Below are positions 19,643 to 27,922 of a DNA stretch of 64,000 bases, piece after piece. The stretch is from Sphaerochaeta sp. GTDB lineage: Bacteria > Spirochaetota > Spirochaetia > Sphaerochaetales > Sphaerochaetaceae. Position 1 is the stretch's first letter. Each line of letters starts with the position of its first letter. The notes beneath the pieces were generated by a model that made no database searches, was not told the origin of the DNA, and worked only from the letters and a program-made list of their open reading frames with translations. The position numbers were made by a program, and so were the translations under genes. Location of the stretch: assembly GCA_022482495.1 (NCBI GenBank), contig JAKVPA010000004.1:1-64000 (forward strand), read 5' to 3'.

Positions 19643-20659
19643 CTATCGTATCGGTGCGGAAGCGCTGCTTTCCCGTTCGGCAAGCAGACAGGGGACCAGC
19701 GATTCCTTCACCGCACAATAGGTGTTTTCAAGCAGGCAGATGAGATTGGTGATGGCAGCCTCCATCTGCCGTTCACCCTGCAGTTCAAACGTGGTCAGCT
19801 GGGGCAGGTACAGACACGCCGCGCCGGCTGACGAGACAATGGAAACCAGTGAACAGTCGTTCGGGATCCTCCGTCCCGTCGACTCGATCCCTTTGATCAC
19901 CCCGGCCAGGGAGCGGTCGTTCATCACGATGAACGCCGTACAGTCCGGGTGTTCCTCCAAATCCCGGACCACCAGGTCGTACCCCGCGTGGGGGTTGGGG
20001 GAACAGAACAACGCATGGCCCTCGAAGCGGAGCGTCCTGCCAAAATTCTGGAACGCGTCATAGGTGCGGACCACCGGACCGTAACCAGCGTCGTACGCTT
20101 CCTTGCTCTGGTTGATGAACCCGATCTTTGCGTGCCCTTTACCGATCAGATAGGAGAGGGCGTCCAGCATGGTGCGGTCGAAGTCCGTGTCGACGTATAC
20201 CGCACCGGTTGCGGCCGGGTCGCGACCGACCAGCACGAACGGGATGTTCGCCTGCTTCAAGATAGGGATCCGGAAATCATAGGCGTGCACTTCCATCAAG
20301 ATCACGCCATCGACCAGCTCTTGGGAAAGCAACCCTTCCAGTTCCTTGGCCGTTTTGGTCTTCAGTGACCAGAAGACCAGATGGTACCCCTTGGCGGTGG
20401 CAAGCTGCGCTGCGCTGGAGAGCAGGGAGAATTCCGACGCTCCCATGCCACGTTCCACCGGGGGAAACAGCATGGCCAGAATCCGGGAGTGTTTGCTTGC
20501 CAGGCTGCGCGCGATGGCATGGGGCCGGTAGTGCAGCTCCTCCATCGCCTGCCTGACGCGTTGTTTCTTCTCCTCGGAGATCGGCCGGTTACCGTTGACG
20601 ACGTACGATACGGTGCTCAGCGACACTCCCGCCTTTTCCGCCACATCCTTCATCGTCAT
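19643..20659 (-). CDS. LacI family repressor of the GH31 operon
   Basis: This 338-residue regulator has its helix-turn-helix at MKDVAEKAGVSLSTVSYVVN, a hinge at PHAIARSLASKH and an effector domain with LVGRDPAATGAVYVDTDFD. ATG 20659 has AGGGGG upstream; a second ATG two codons later is also possible. It is the first gene of the operon and only 33 bases separate it from the binding-protein gene, so it is co-transcribed with what it regulates. A matching operator lies just upstream. Confidence 0.9.
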   Translation of the reverse strand: MTMKDVAEKAGVSLSTVSYVVNGNRPISEEKKQRVRQAMEELHYRPHAIARSLASKHSRILAMLFPPVERGMGASEFSLLSSAAQLATAKGYHLVFWSLKTKTAKELEGLLSQELVDGVILMEVHAYDFRIPILKQANIPFVLVGRDPAATGAVYVDTDFDRTMLDALSYLIGKGHAKIGFINQSKEAYDAGYGPVVRTYDAFQNFGRTLRFEGHALFCSPNPHAGYDLVVRDLEEHPDCTAFIVMNDRSLAGVIKGIESTGRRIPNDCSLVSIVSSAGAACLYLPQLTTFELQGERQMEAAITNLICLLENTYCAVKESLVPCLLAERESSASAPIR

Positions 20660-20685
20660 CCGACAACCCCCTATCGAAACGAATC

Positions 20686-20700
20686 ATCGAAACGTTTCAT
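20686..20700. promoter_or_regulatory. LacI-family operator before the GH31 operon
   Basis: ATCGAAACGTTTCAT contains the perfect 10-base palindrome GAAACGTTTC with a central CG. It is 27 bases before the lacI start. A half-like copy (ATCGAAACGA) lies at 20673-20682. The rest of the gap 20701-20834 holds nothing I recognise. Confidence 0.75.
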
Positions 20701-20834
20701 TTCCTGTTCATGTCTTACTCTATCCCATCCTGGTGGATTGTCAAGGATTGTTTTCGTCTGGGGAAAACGGGAAGAGTAAAACAGAAAAGAGGGGAGCCGT
20801 ACGGCCCCCCGTCAGGAAAGAAGCGCTCCGGCTC

Positions 20835-21745
20835 TCACCGGGCCACGAATGCCGCCGCGTTGATGGCGGCCACGGCGCCGTCAGAGACGGCTGTGGCGAC
20901 CTGACGCACCTGTTTGGCGCAGATGTCCCCTGCGGCGAACACCCCTGGGATGGTGGTCTGTTGCCTGCCATCCACCGGAATGTATCCGTCATGGAGGGAC
21001 AGTTCGGTGAACAGGCCGGTAGTGGGAAGCGTACCGGCGTAGACGAAAATGCCGCATTCCTCATCGGTGATGGTTTCTTCCTTGCCGTCCGCCTCATGAC
21101 GGATGGTCAGGGAGCGCACCTGGTCCTTGCCTTGCACGGCGGCCAGGCGGCAACCCAACAGAAGCCGCATGTTGGCTGTCTTGGCGATCTTCTCCCGGAA
21201 ACTCAGGCGATGGCTCCCAGCTTCTCCTCGAAGTGGATCATCGTAACCTCTTTGGACGTCTTGGAGAGGAACAACGCCTCTTTGGCCGCGCCGTCCGAAC
21301 CGCCGACGACGTAGACATCCTTGCCGGCATACCGCATGCCGTCCCGCGCCGCGTTCAAGGCGAACCCTTTGCCGGTCAGTTCCTTGGCTCCGGGGATGTC
21401 CAGACGCCGTGGGGTGGAGCCGGTGGCCAGGATCACCGCTTTGGCCTGCCAGGTCGTTTTGTCCGTCACGATCTCCTTCACCGGACCTTCAAGCCTGACG
21501 CTGGTGACGCACTCATGGCGTACCTCGATGCCGGAACGCTGAAGCTGGTCGGACAAGCGGCTGGCGAACTGCGCTCCGCTTTCCTCCGCCCCGATTCCGG
21601 CGAAATGGGTCACCAGCGAGACGTTGGCGATCATGCCGCCGACACGGTTCTGTTCCAACACCACCACATCCAGACCGCGGCTCTTCGCGTACACCGCGGC
21701 GCTCACGCCGGCAGGGCCGGCTCCCAATACGATCACATCATGCAT
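20835..21745 (-). CDS. Thioredoxin-reductase-like FAD protein lacking CxxC, frameshifted
   Basis: The product resembles TrxB: FAD-binding VIVLGAGPAGVSAAVYAKSR at the N-terminus, ATGSTPRRLDIPGAKEL, the NAD(P) site DVYVVGGSDGAAKEAL and the C-terminal FAD motif GVFAAGDICAKQVRQVA. The position of the redox-active CxxC in TrxB (SYCATCDG) reads FALNAARDG here, so both Cys are gone; it cannot reduce thioredoxin in the classical way. A single missing base near 21203-21206 (GCC TGA where GCC CTG restores the frame) splits the gene. The restored protein is about 303 residues. It lies 14 bases after the DJ-1-like gene. Confidence 0.75.
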
Positions 21746-21759
21746 ATCTTGCCTCTTCT

Positions 21760-22332
21760 TCAGTATCGTTGTTCTTCCACCGGATCGTGAAACACGATGG
21801 CCGAGCGTACCTTGGTCACCGCTTCGTCCCCGGCCAGTTGCCTGACCAGCGAGAGGGCGAACGGAATGGTCGAGCCCAGCGCCCTGCCGGTGGTGATGTT
21901 CCGGTCCACCACCACGGGATAATCCACGGAGATCGCCCCACACAGTTTGTCCTTCAACGCGGGGAATACCGTGGCGTGGTATCCGTCCAGCACCCCGTAG
22001 CCGGCCAATGCGGCCGGTCCGCCGCAGACGGCGGCGAGCCGTTTGCCTTGGGCTGCCAGATCGCGGCACAGCTTCTTTGCCATGCCATTCGCCATGAGGA
22101 CATCCACTCCTTTCAGTCCTCCGGGGAGCACGCACAGCTCCACTCCCTTCTCATCCACATCCTTGATGGTCAGATCTGTTTGGATCACCACATCGTGCAG
22201 TGAGACGACCCGATGGGTCTCGTTCACCGATACCGTCTGGGTGGTGATGCCCGCCCTCCGCAGGATGTCCACCACCAAGAGCGCTTCGCTCTCTTCACAT
22301 CCATCCGCACACAGCACCAATGCTTTTCCCAT
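21760..22332 (-). CDS. DJ-1/PfpI family protein
   Basis: This 190-residue protein has the conserved Glu in DGCEESEALLVVD, the nucleophile elbow LAAVCGGPAALAG with the reactive Cys, and LCVLPGGLKGVDVL. Members act as chaperones, deglycases or stress proteins; the reaction cannot be chosen from sequence. It is divergent from the LysR gene and probably co-transcribed with the flavin reductase. Confidence 0.88.
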   Translation of the reverse strand: MGKALVLCADGCEESEALLVVDILRRAGITTQTVSVNETHRVVSLHDVVIQTDLTIKDVDEKGVELCVLPGGLKGVDVLMANGMAKKLCRDLAAQGKRLAAVCGGPAALAGYGVLDGYHATVFPALKDKLCGAISVDYPVVVDRNITTGRALGSTIPFALSLVRQLAGDEAVTKVRSAIVFHDPVEEQRY

Positions 22333-22403
22333 GTCCCTTGCCTCTGGACTTCTACCATAGCATCATCGGTATATAAAGTAAAATAATTGAAATAAATATA
22401 ACA

Positions 22404-22418
22404 ATAAGTTATACTTAT
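22404..22418. promoter_or_regulatory. LysR-type operator dyad
   Basis: ATAAGT and ACTTAT flank TAT in a perfect palindrome immediately before the lysR start codon, inside an AT-rich 89-base divergent promoter region (22333-22421). The form T-N11-A is typical of LysR boxes. The position suggests autorepression of lysR and activation of the DJ-1 operon. Confidence 0.7.
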
Positions 22419-22421
22419 GAT

Positions 22422-23294
22422 ATGGATGCACGAATCACTACGTTCCTCACCATATGCCAGACGATGAACTTCACCAAGGCGGCACGGAAACTTGCTCTCA
22501 GTCAGCCGGCCGTCACCCAGCAGATCCATTCGTTGGAAGCGGAGTTCGGCGTGTCGCTGTTTGATCGCACCTCCCGTGCCATTACGCTGACGGTGGCGGG
22601 ACGGTTGCTCAGGGATGTGTCCGTCACCCAGGCGGATGACGAGGCGCTCCTCAGGTCCCAAATGCGCCGGACGGAGGAACAGCCGCCCCTGACGTTGGGG
22701 GCCACCCGGACCATCGCCGATTTCGCCGTGGCAAAACCGTTGGCCGGTTTTCTTGGCAGGCATCCGGAGAGCAGAATCCGGCTGAAGGTGGACAACACCC
22801 GCTCCCTCCTCTCCGCCATCCGGGATGGGGTGGTGCAGTGCGCGTTGGTCGAAGGTTCATATGATCCCACGCTGTTCGACGCCATGCCGTGGCGCAGCGA
22901 AGCGTATCTGGCCGTCTGCGCCGCGAGCCACCAATTCCCCGCGGAACCCCGGATGCTGGGGGATCTTCTGGGGGAGCGCTTGATCATCCGTGAGCCAGGC
23001 TCGGGGACGCGCCAGATCATGGAGGACGTGTTGCGGTTGGAGAATCACTCCCTTTCCCAGTTTCCCCACGTGACGGAAGTGGGGTCGATGATGACGGTAC
23101 TGGAGTGCGTCGAGCAGGACGCCGGGGTGAGTTTCATGTACCGTCTTGCCGCAGAGCAGGGTATTGCATCCGGCGCGCTCCGTGTCCTTCCGCTTCGCGG
23201 TTTTCCCTTGTACCATGACTTCACCATGGTGTGGAACCGGGGTAGCCGGTTCGCCGACCGATACCGGTCGTTGTGCCGGGAATTGAATGGCTGA
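22422..23294 (+). CDS. LysR family transcriptional regulator
   Basis: This 290-residue regulator has a helix-turn-helix at residues about 3-60 (MNFTKAARKLALSQPAVTQQ), then a periplasmic-binding-like effector domain with LGATRTIADFAVAKPL and REPGSGTRQIMEDVL, which resembles CysL/CbbR-type regulators. It is divergent from the DJ-1/flavin reductase pair, which it probably controls. The effector is unknown. Confidence 0.92.
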   Translation: MDARITTFLTICQTMNFTKAARKLALSQPAVTQQIHSLEAEFGVSLFDRTSRAITLTVAGRLLRDVSVTQADDEALLRSQMRRTEEQPPLTLGATRTIADFAVAKPLAGFLGRHPESRIRLKVDNTRSLLSAIRDGVVQCALVEGSYDPTLFDAMPWRSEAYLAVCAASHQFPAEPRMLGDLLGERLIIREPGSGTRQIMEDVLRLENHSLSQFPHVTEVGSMMTVLECVEQDAGVSFMYRLAAEQGIASGALRVLPLRGFPLYHDFTMVWNRGSRFADRYRSLCRELNG

Positions 23295-23331
23295 AATCCA
23301 TTGCAGAAAACAGAAAGATACAGTACCTTAT

Positions 23332-23349
23332 GGTTAGGAGGTCCTAACC
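23332..23349 (+). repeat. Perfect dyad around AGGAGG before the HMA gene
   Basis: GGTTAGGA and TCCTAACC flank GG, an 18-base perfect dyad whose centre is a full Shine-Dalgarno sequence. An ATG at 23330 reads a five-codon frame (MVRRS) across it. It could be a metal-regulator operator or an RNA hairpin that hides a ribosome site. The HMA gene has its own GGAGG closer to ATG 23377. Confidence 0.5.
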
Positions 23350-23376
23350 GAAAGGGTGGATTATCCGGAGGATGGT

Positions 23377-23634
23377 ATGGAACAGATTACGCTTGGCATC
23401 GAGGGTATGGCGTGCGGGATGTGCGAGGCGCACATCAACGATGTGGTGAGGAACAACTTTCCGGTGAAGAAGGTCACCTCGTCCCGGCAGAAGAAGCAGA
23501 CGGTCATCCTGACAGAGAAACCGATCGATCTCGACCATCTGAAAGAGGTGGTGGACCAGACGGGGTATCAGGTGGTGTCCGTGAAGACCGCTCCGTACGA
23601 GAAGAAGGGATGGTTCTTTCACAAAAACGGATGA
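23377..23634 (+). CDS. Heavy-metal-associated (HMA) domain protein
   Basis: This 85-residue protein has a ferredoxin-like metal-binding fold. The metal site is GMACGMCEAHIND, the CxxC of copper chaperones in the variant C-G-M-C. The C-terminus is basic/aromatic (YEKKGWFFHKNG). ATG 23377 has GGAGG; GTG 23356 would add seven residues. It is the first gene of a five-gene run in which almost all junctions overlap. It probably carries Cu+ or another soft metal; no P-type ATPase lies nearby. Confidence 0.85.
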   Translation: MEQITLGIEGMACGMCEAHINDVVRNNFPVKKVTSSRQKKQTVILTEKPIDLDHLKEVVDQTGYQVVSVKTAPYEKKGWFFHKNG

Positions 23635-24242
23635 ACGTACGCGACGGTTCGTTTTGGGAGAAAACGGCTCCGTGGTATGACCGTTTCATGCGTCGCGACC
23701 GGCATCTGTACGATGCGGTGTGCGATGGCATCCGGCCGTATCTCACCCCCTCGTGGCATGTGGCGGAGGTGGGGTGTGGAAGCGGACAGCTTTCCTTCCC
23801 TCTGGCGCCCCTCGTGGCAGACTGGGAGGCCAGTGACCGGTCCGCCGCGATGATCCGTCAGGCGAGGCTTCACAGGAGGGGGAAAACGTTGCATTTTTCC
23901 GTCCTGGATGCCACGCGTTTGCCGTATGCGACGGAAAGCTTTGATGCGGTGGTGGTGGCCAATGTCCTGCACATGATGCCCCAGCCGCAGAACGCGCTTG
24001 GGGAGGTGCATCGGGTGTTGAAGGATGGCGGGTTGCTGTTCGCTCCGACGTTCATTCGGGGAAAGACGACGGTACGCAAGCGGTTCCTCCAGGCTCTGGG
24101 ATTTGAAGTCCTTCATCCCTGGGATGAACCGGAGTTCCTGAAATTCCTGCAGTCCCATGGGTTTGTCGTCAGGGAGAGCCGGGTGTTGCAGGGAAGCGTC
24201 TCTCCGCTCTGCTTCGTGGTGCTGTCCAAGGAGGGAAAATGA
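23631..24242 (+). CDS. Class I SAM-dependent methyltransferase
   Basis: This 203-residue Rossmann methyltransferase has motif I VAEVGCGSGQLSFPL, an acidic residue in ASDRSAAMIRQA, motif II in FSVLDATRLPYATESFDAVV and RVLKDGGLLFAPTF, in the UbiE/Methyltransf_11 style. The start overlaps the HMA stop by ATGA and the stop overlaps the AraC start by ATGA. The substrate is unknown. Context suggests a small molecule linked to metal or redox balance. Confidence 0.85.
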   Translation: MNVRDGSFWEKTAPWYDRFMRRDRHLYDAVCDGIRPYLTPSWHVAEVGCGSGQLSFPLAPLVADWEASDRSAAMIRQARLHRRGKTLHFSVLDATRLPYATESFDAVVVANVLHMMPQPQNALGEVHRVLKDGGLLFAPTFIRGKTTVRKRFLQALGFEVLHPWDEPEFLKFLQSHGFVVRESRVLQGSVSPLCFVVLSKEGK

Positions 24243-25165
24243 ACGATCGTCTGGAAACACTCAGGGAAGACGAAGAGACGACGGTGACCCGGCTGAGCAA
24301 CGCGACGGGGGAATTCTTCCGCACCCGGCATCACCTGTTTCCTGGCGTCGACCTGGTGTACAACGACGCCCACATCCAGTCCTGCGGGCCGATCCCTTCC
24401 GGTTCTTCCCGTGTGCTGGAGATCGACCACTGCAAGGAGGGAAGGCTGGAGCGGGAGTGGGGGGAGCGGTACGTCTACCTGTCTCCGGGAGACCTGTCCA
24501 TTTCCCGAAGGACGGAGGCGGATGATCGTCTGTGGTTCCCCACCAACCACTACCACGGCATCTCCCTGTTGGTGGATGTGGACGCCTCCCCGCCCTGCAT
24601 GTCCTGTTTCCTGGAAGACGTGGACGTGCGGCCCGCCTCCTTGGAACGAAAGTTTTGTGGGAAGGAACCCTGGTTCGTCGCCCGGGAACGGCCCTGTTTC
24701 CAGCACATCTTCAGCGAGATGTACGCCGTGCCGGAGGCGATCCGCAAGGGATACCTGAAGGTCAAGGTGTTGGAGCTGATGCTGTTTCTCAGCGGGATGG
24801 ACCCGGCCGAAGCGGAACACCCCCGCTTCTCCAAGGCGCAGGTCGATCTCGCCAAACGCGCCAGCCGGTACTTGTGCGCCCATCTGGACGAGAAGGTCAC
24901 CATCCAGGAACTGGCCCGGATGCTGAAGGTTTCTCCGACCCTGCTGAAGACCAGTTTCCGCGGGGTGTACGGCATGCCGCTGTACGCCTACGTCCGGACG
25001 ATGAAGATGCAGGCCGCCGCCCAGATGCTCCGAGGCTATGGCGGTACGATCCTCCAGGTGGCGGAGACGTACGGCTATGAGAATGGCAGCAAGTTCGCCA
25101 AAGCGTTCCGTGATGTGATGGGGGTGGAGCCCAGCGCCTACCGGGATGGTTCGGTCGCTTTTTGA
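24239..25165 (+). CDS. AraC family regulator
   Basis: This 308-residue protein has a poorly conserved sensor half (residues 1-200) and a C-terminal AraC double helix-turn-helix: VTIQELARMLKVSPTLLKTS, then QVAETYGYENGSKFAKAFRD and GVEPSAYRD. The sensor half is Cys- and His-bearing (HYHGISLLVDVDASPPCMSC), as in the siderophore/haem-associated AraC group. It is translationally coupled to the methyltransferase gene and probably controls this operon. Confidence 0.88.
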   Translation: MNDRLETLREDEETTVTRLSNATGEFFRTRHHLFPGVDLVYNDAHIQSCGPIPSGSSRVLEIDHCKEGRLEREWGERYVYLSPGDLSISRRTEADDRLWFPTNHYHGISLLVDVDASPPCMSCFLEDVDVRPASLERKFCGKEPWFVARERPCFQHIFSEMYAVPEAIRKGYLKVKVLELMLFLSGMDPAEAEHPRFSKAQVDLAKRASRYLCAHLDEKVTIQELARMLKVSPTLLKTSFRGVYGMPLYAYVRTMKMQAAAQMLRGYGGTILQVAETYGYENGSKFAKAFRDVMGVEPSAYRDGSVAF

Positions 25166-25256
25166 TGGGTTTGTGTCCGATTGGATTCAATTGCGCATGA
25201 ATGGAGTGGAGCGGAGGGAAAAAACCGGGTATGGTTGGCAAGAAAGCGAGGAACGG

Positions 25257-25829
25257 ATGCTGGACGAACTTCTGGTTAGGTTCGCCTCACCGACACTGGC
25301 GGGGTTGAAGACAGGTAACCTGTTCCCCTGCCCGGACAGGGATGAGGAGGGCCTCAGACACTCCCTCAGGGACGCCAATCGACGCCTTGGTCCGAAAGGG
25401 GTGCGGGTTCTGTACTGTCGGTGCCATGACGGACGGCTTCTGGTGTACGTCTACCGTCCGAAGCGGCTTTCCGACGACTGGAAGGACAGTCAGGCGAAAC
25501 GCCTGTTGCTCCAGGCGGGGTATTGTCCGGATGGGATGGGATCGTGCGTGCGGGAACTGCTTCGTCGCCTTGCTTCGGACGCTCCGTTCCCCCATGAGGT
25601 GGGGTTGTTCCTTGGCTATCCTCCCGAGGATGTGACGGGGTTCATCCAGCACAAGGCGCAGAACTGCAAGTGCGTCGGGTGCTGGAAGGTGTATGGGGAT
25701 GAACAGCGGGCAAAACGGCTGTTTCGTCAGTTTGGAATGTGTACGGAATGCTACCATCGGGCGTTGTCCTGTGGTACGCCACTGGAACGGCTGGTGGTGG
25801 GGTTTCCGGAAGGAAGGAAAAAGATATGA
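25257..25829 (+). CDS. DUF3793 family protein
   Basis: This 190-residue protein begins LLVRFASPTLAGLKTGNLF, the diagnostic start of DUF3793, so I prefer ATG 25257 (GAGGAA upstream) over ATG 25146. Near the C-terminus are Cys groups CKCVGC (about residue 143) and CTEC (about 167), with another Cys in LSCGTP, which could bind a metal or cluster. The family is uncharacterised. Its stop overlaps the flavodoxin start by ATGA, a pairing that I recall from other anaerobes. Confidence 0.75.
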   Translation: MLDELLVRFASPTLAGLKTGNLFPCPDRDEEGLRHSLRDANRRLGPKGVRVLYCRCHDGRLLVYVYRPKRLSDDWKDSQAKRLLLQAGYCPDGMGSCVRELLRRLASDAPFPHEVGLFLGYPPEDVTGFIQHKAQNCKCVGCWKVYGDEQRAKRLFRQFGMCTECYHRALSCGTPLERLVVGFPEGRKKI

Positions 25830-26251
25830 GCAAGATTGCGGTGGTATATTGGAGCGGAACGGGAAACACCCAGGCGATGGCCGAAGCGGTGCGTGATGGC
25901 GCGAAAGGCGCCGGAGCGGATGTTGATTTGATCACCGCTTCGGATTTTGGCGCATCCAAGGTCCCGATGTATGACGCGATCGCGTTCGGATGCCCTGCCA
26001 TGGGGGCGGAGAACCTGGAGGAAGGGGAGTTTGAGCCGATGTTTGACGCTCTGGTCAAATCCCTTGCCGGCAAACGGATCGCTCTGTTTGGTTCGTACGG
26101 ATGGGGGGATGGCGAGTGGATGCGCAACTGGGAAACCCGGTGCGAGGAAGCGGGAGCCACGCTGGTCCATGACAGTGTGATCTGCCAGGAAGCCCCGGAT
26201 GCCGATGCCCTTGCCGCCTGCGGCACGTTGGGAGCATCGCTGACCAAGTGA
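25826..26251 (+). CDS. Short-chain flavodoxin
   Basis: This 141-residue electron carrier binds FMN through the phosphate loop YWSGTGNTQAMAE and the aromatic loops around FGCPAMGAENLEEGEF and GSYGWGDGEWMRNWE. The acidic pattern is that of clostridial flavodoxins. It usually replaces ferredoxin under iron limitation, which fits an AraC-controlled operon. It ends the five-gene run. Confidence 0.93.
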   Translation: MSKIAVVYWSGTGNTQAMAEAVRDGAKGAGADVDLITASDFGASKVPMYDAIAFGCPAMGAENLEEGEFEPMFDALVKSLAGKRIALFGSYGWGDGEWMRNWETRCEEAGATLVHDSVICQEAPDADALAACGTLGASLTK

Positions 26252-26304
26252 TGCGCTGATTTTGGAATCTGGCCCGGAAACGGACATGATGATACTACAC
26301 TCCT

Positions 26305-26333
26305 TGGGGCCTGCCTTGTGGCGGGCCCCATTT
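26305..26333 (+). terminator. Probable terminator after flavodoxin
   Basis: TGGGGCC pairs with GGCCCCA, with an inner GCC/GGC extension, and TTT follows. The T run is short, so termination may be partial. A TATACT at 26372 further on is a likely -10 for the GH13 gene. Confidence 0.55.
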
Positions 26334-26398
26334 CACATCTTTCCACTTCCCCAAATGGGGGAGAAGTGCGGTATACTGACGCCGTCGGGAGGTGCGAC

Positions 26399-27922
26399 AT
26401 GCCAGATTGGCTTCGTTCAGCGGTGTTCTATGAGATTTATCCGCAGTCGTTTCAGGATTCCAATGGGGATGGGATCGGGGATATTCCCGGGATCATCCGT
26501 CGTCTGGATTACATCAAGGGTTTGGGGTGCAACGCCATCTGGCTGAATCCCTGCTTTGATTCTCCGTTCCAGGATGCCGGCTACGATGTGCGGAATTATC
26601 TTCGCGTCGCGCCCCGATACGGAACGAACGATGACTTGGAGCGCTGTTTCCAGGAAGCCCATCAGCGGGGGATGCATGTGATCCTCGACCTGGTGCCTGG
26701 CCATACCTCCATCTCCCATCCGTGGTTCCGCAACAGCCAGAAGGCCAGGCGGAACCGGTACTCCGACCGGTACATCTGGACGGATTCCGTCTGGAACAAG
26801 AGCACCAATCCTCCGTCGGTCAGCGGGGAATCAGAACGGGACGGGGCGTTCTGCCTGAATTTCTTCGCCTGCCAGCCTGCGTTGAACTACGGCTTTTTCC
26901 ATCCGACAGCTTCGTGGCAGAAGCCGATCGATGATCCTGGCGCCCTGGCTACCCGGGACGCGATGAAAGACGTGATGCGCTTCTGGCTGGAAGCCGGATG
27001 TGATGGCTTCCGGGTGGATATGGCGGGTTCCTTGGTGAAGAACGATCCCCAGTGGACGGGCACATCCATCGTTTGGCGTGACATCCTCTCGTCGGTGCGG
27101 AAGGATTTCCCCCAGATGGCGGTCGTCAGCGAATGGTCCGATCCCCCCAAGGCGGTGGGGCAGGCGGGGTTTGATTCCGATTTCTATCTGAGCGAGCATG
27201 GCAACGGCTACGCGTCCCTGATGCGGAGCGCCACGCCGTTCTTCAGTGCGGAAGGAAACGGGGACATCACGCGTTTCATCGACGAATACGTCCCCTGGTA
27301 CGAAGCGACCAAACAGACCGGGTTCATCAGCATGATCACCGGCAACCATGACACCATCAGGATCAGCAGGAGCCTGGACGAGCGGCAACTGCGGCTCGCC
27401 TACGGGTTCCTGTTCACCATGCCGGGGGTTCCGTTCCTGTACTATGGCGACGAGATCGGGATGCGGTACCTCCCTTTGAAAAGCAAGGAAGGCGGCTACC
27501 AGCGCACCGGTTCGCGCACGCCGATGCAGTGGGACCGCGGTGCCAACCTGGGCTTCTCCGACGCTCCCGCAAAGGAGTTGTATCTGCCGGTGGATTCCTC
27601 ATCCGACGCTCCGACGGTGCAGGCGGAGGACGGGGATCCGTATTCGCTGCTCTCCTTCGTCCGTTCTCTGCTGGCGCTTCGGGAGAAGGAAGCGGATTTG
27701 GGCAGCACGCCCAACTTCCACGTAGTGTATGCCGAGAAGGGGAGCTACCCGTTTGTCTACCAGCGGGGAAAATTCCTTGTTGCCGTCAATCCGAAGGATC
27801 AGAAGGTGGATATCCCGCTTTCCCAACGGGGGACGCTTCGCTTCGGCGTGGGGGAGGCCAGGCTGGATGGAACGACACTGTCCATGGGAGGACAGTCGTT
27901 CGCCGTCTTCACGCTTCGGTGA
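26399..27922 (+). CDS. GH13 alpha-glucosidase / alpha-amylase family enzyme
   Basis: This 507-residue enzyme is likely a cytoplasmic exo-alpha-glucosidase (oligo-1,6-glucosidase or related). The start WLRSAVFYEIYPQSFQDSNG is family-typical. Conserved regions are I DLVPGHTS (the usual Asn before His is Gly here), II GFRVDMAGS with the nucleophile Asp, III VVSEWSD with the acid Glu, and IV TGNHDTIR. ATG 26399 follows GGAGGT. There is no signal peptide. It stands alone and overlaps the end of the convergent DUF2156 gene by 14 bases. Confidence 0.88.
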   Translation: MPDWLRSAVFYEIYPQSFQDSNGDGIGDIPGIIRRLDYIKGLGCNAIWLNPCFDSPFQDAGYDVRNYLRVAPRYGTNDDLERCFQEAHQRGMHVILDLVPGHTSISHPWFRNSQKARRNRYSDRYIWTDSVWNKSTNPPSVSGESERDGAFCLNFFACQPALNYGFFHPTASWQKPIDDPGALATRDAMKDVMRFWLEAGCDGFRVDMAGSLVKNDPQWTGTSIVWRDILSSVRKDFPQMAVVSEWSDPPKAVGQAGFDSDFYLSEHGNGYASLMRSATPFFSAEGNGDITRFIDEYVPWYEATKQTGFISMITGNHDTIRISRSLDERQLRLAYGFLFTMPGVPFLYYGDEIGMRYLPLKSKEGGYQRTGSRTPMQWDRGANLGFSDAPAKELYLPVDSSSDAPTVQAEDGDPYSLLSFVRSLLALREKEADLGSTPNFHVVYAEKGSYPFVYQRGKFLVAVNPKDQKVDIPLSQRGTLRFGVGEARLDGTTLSMGGQSFAVFTLR

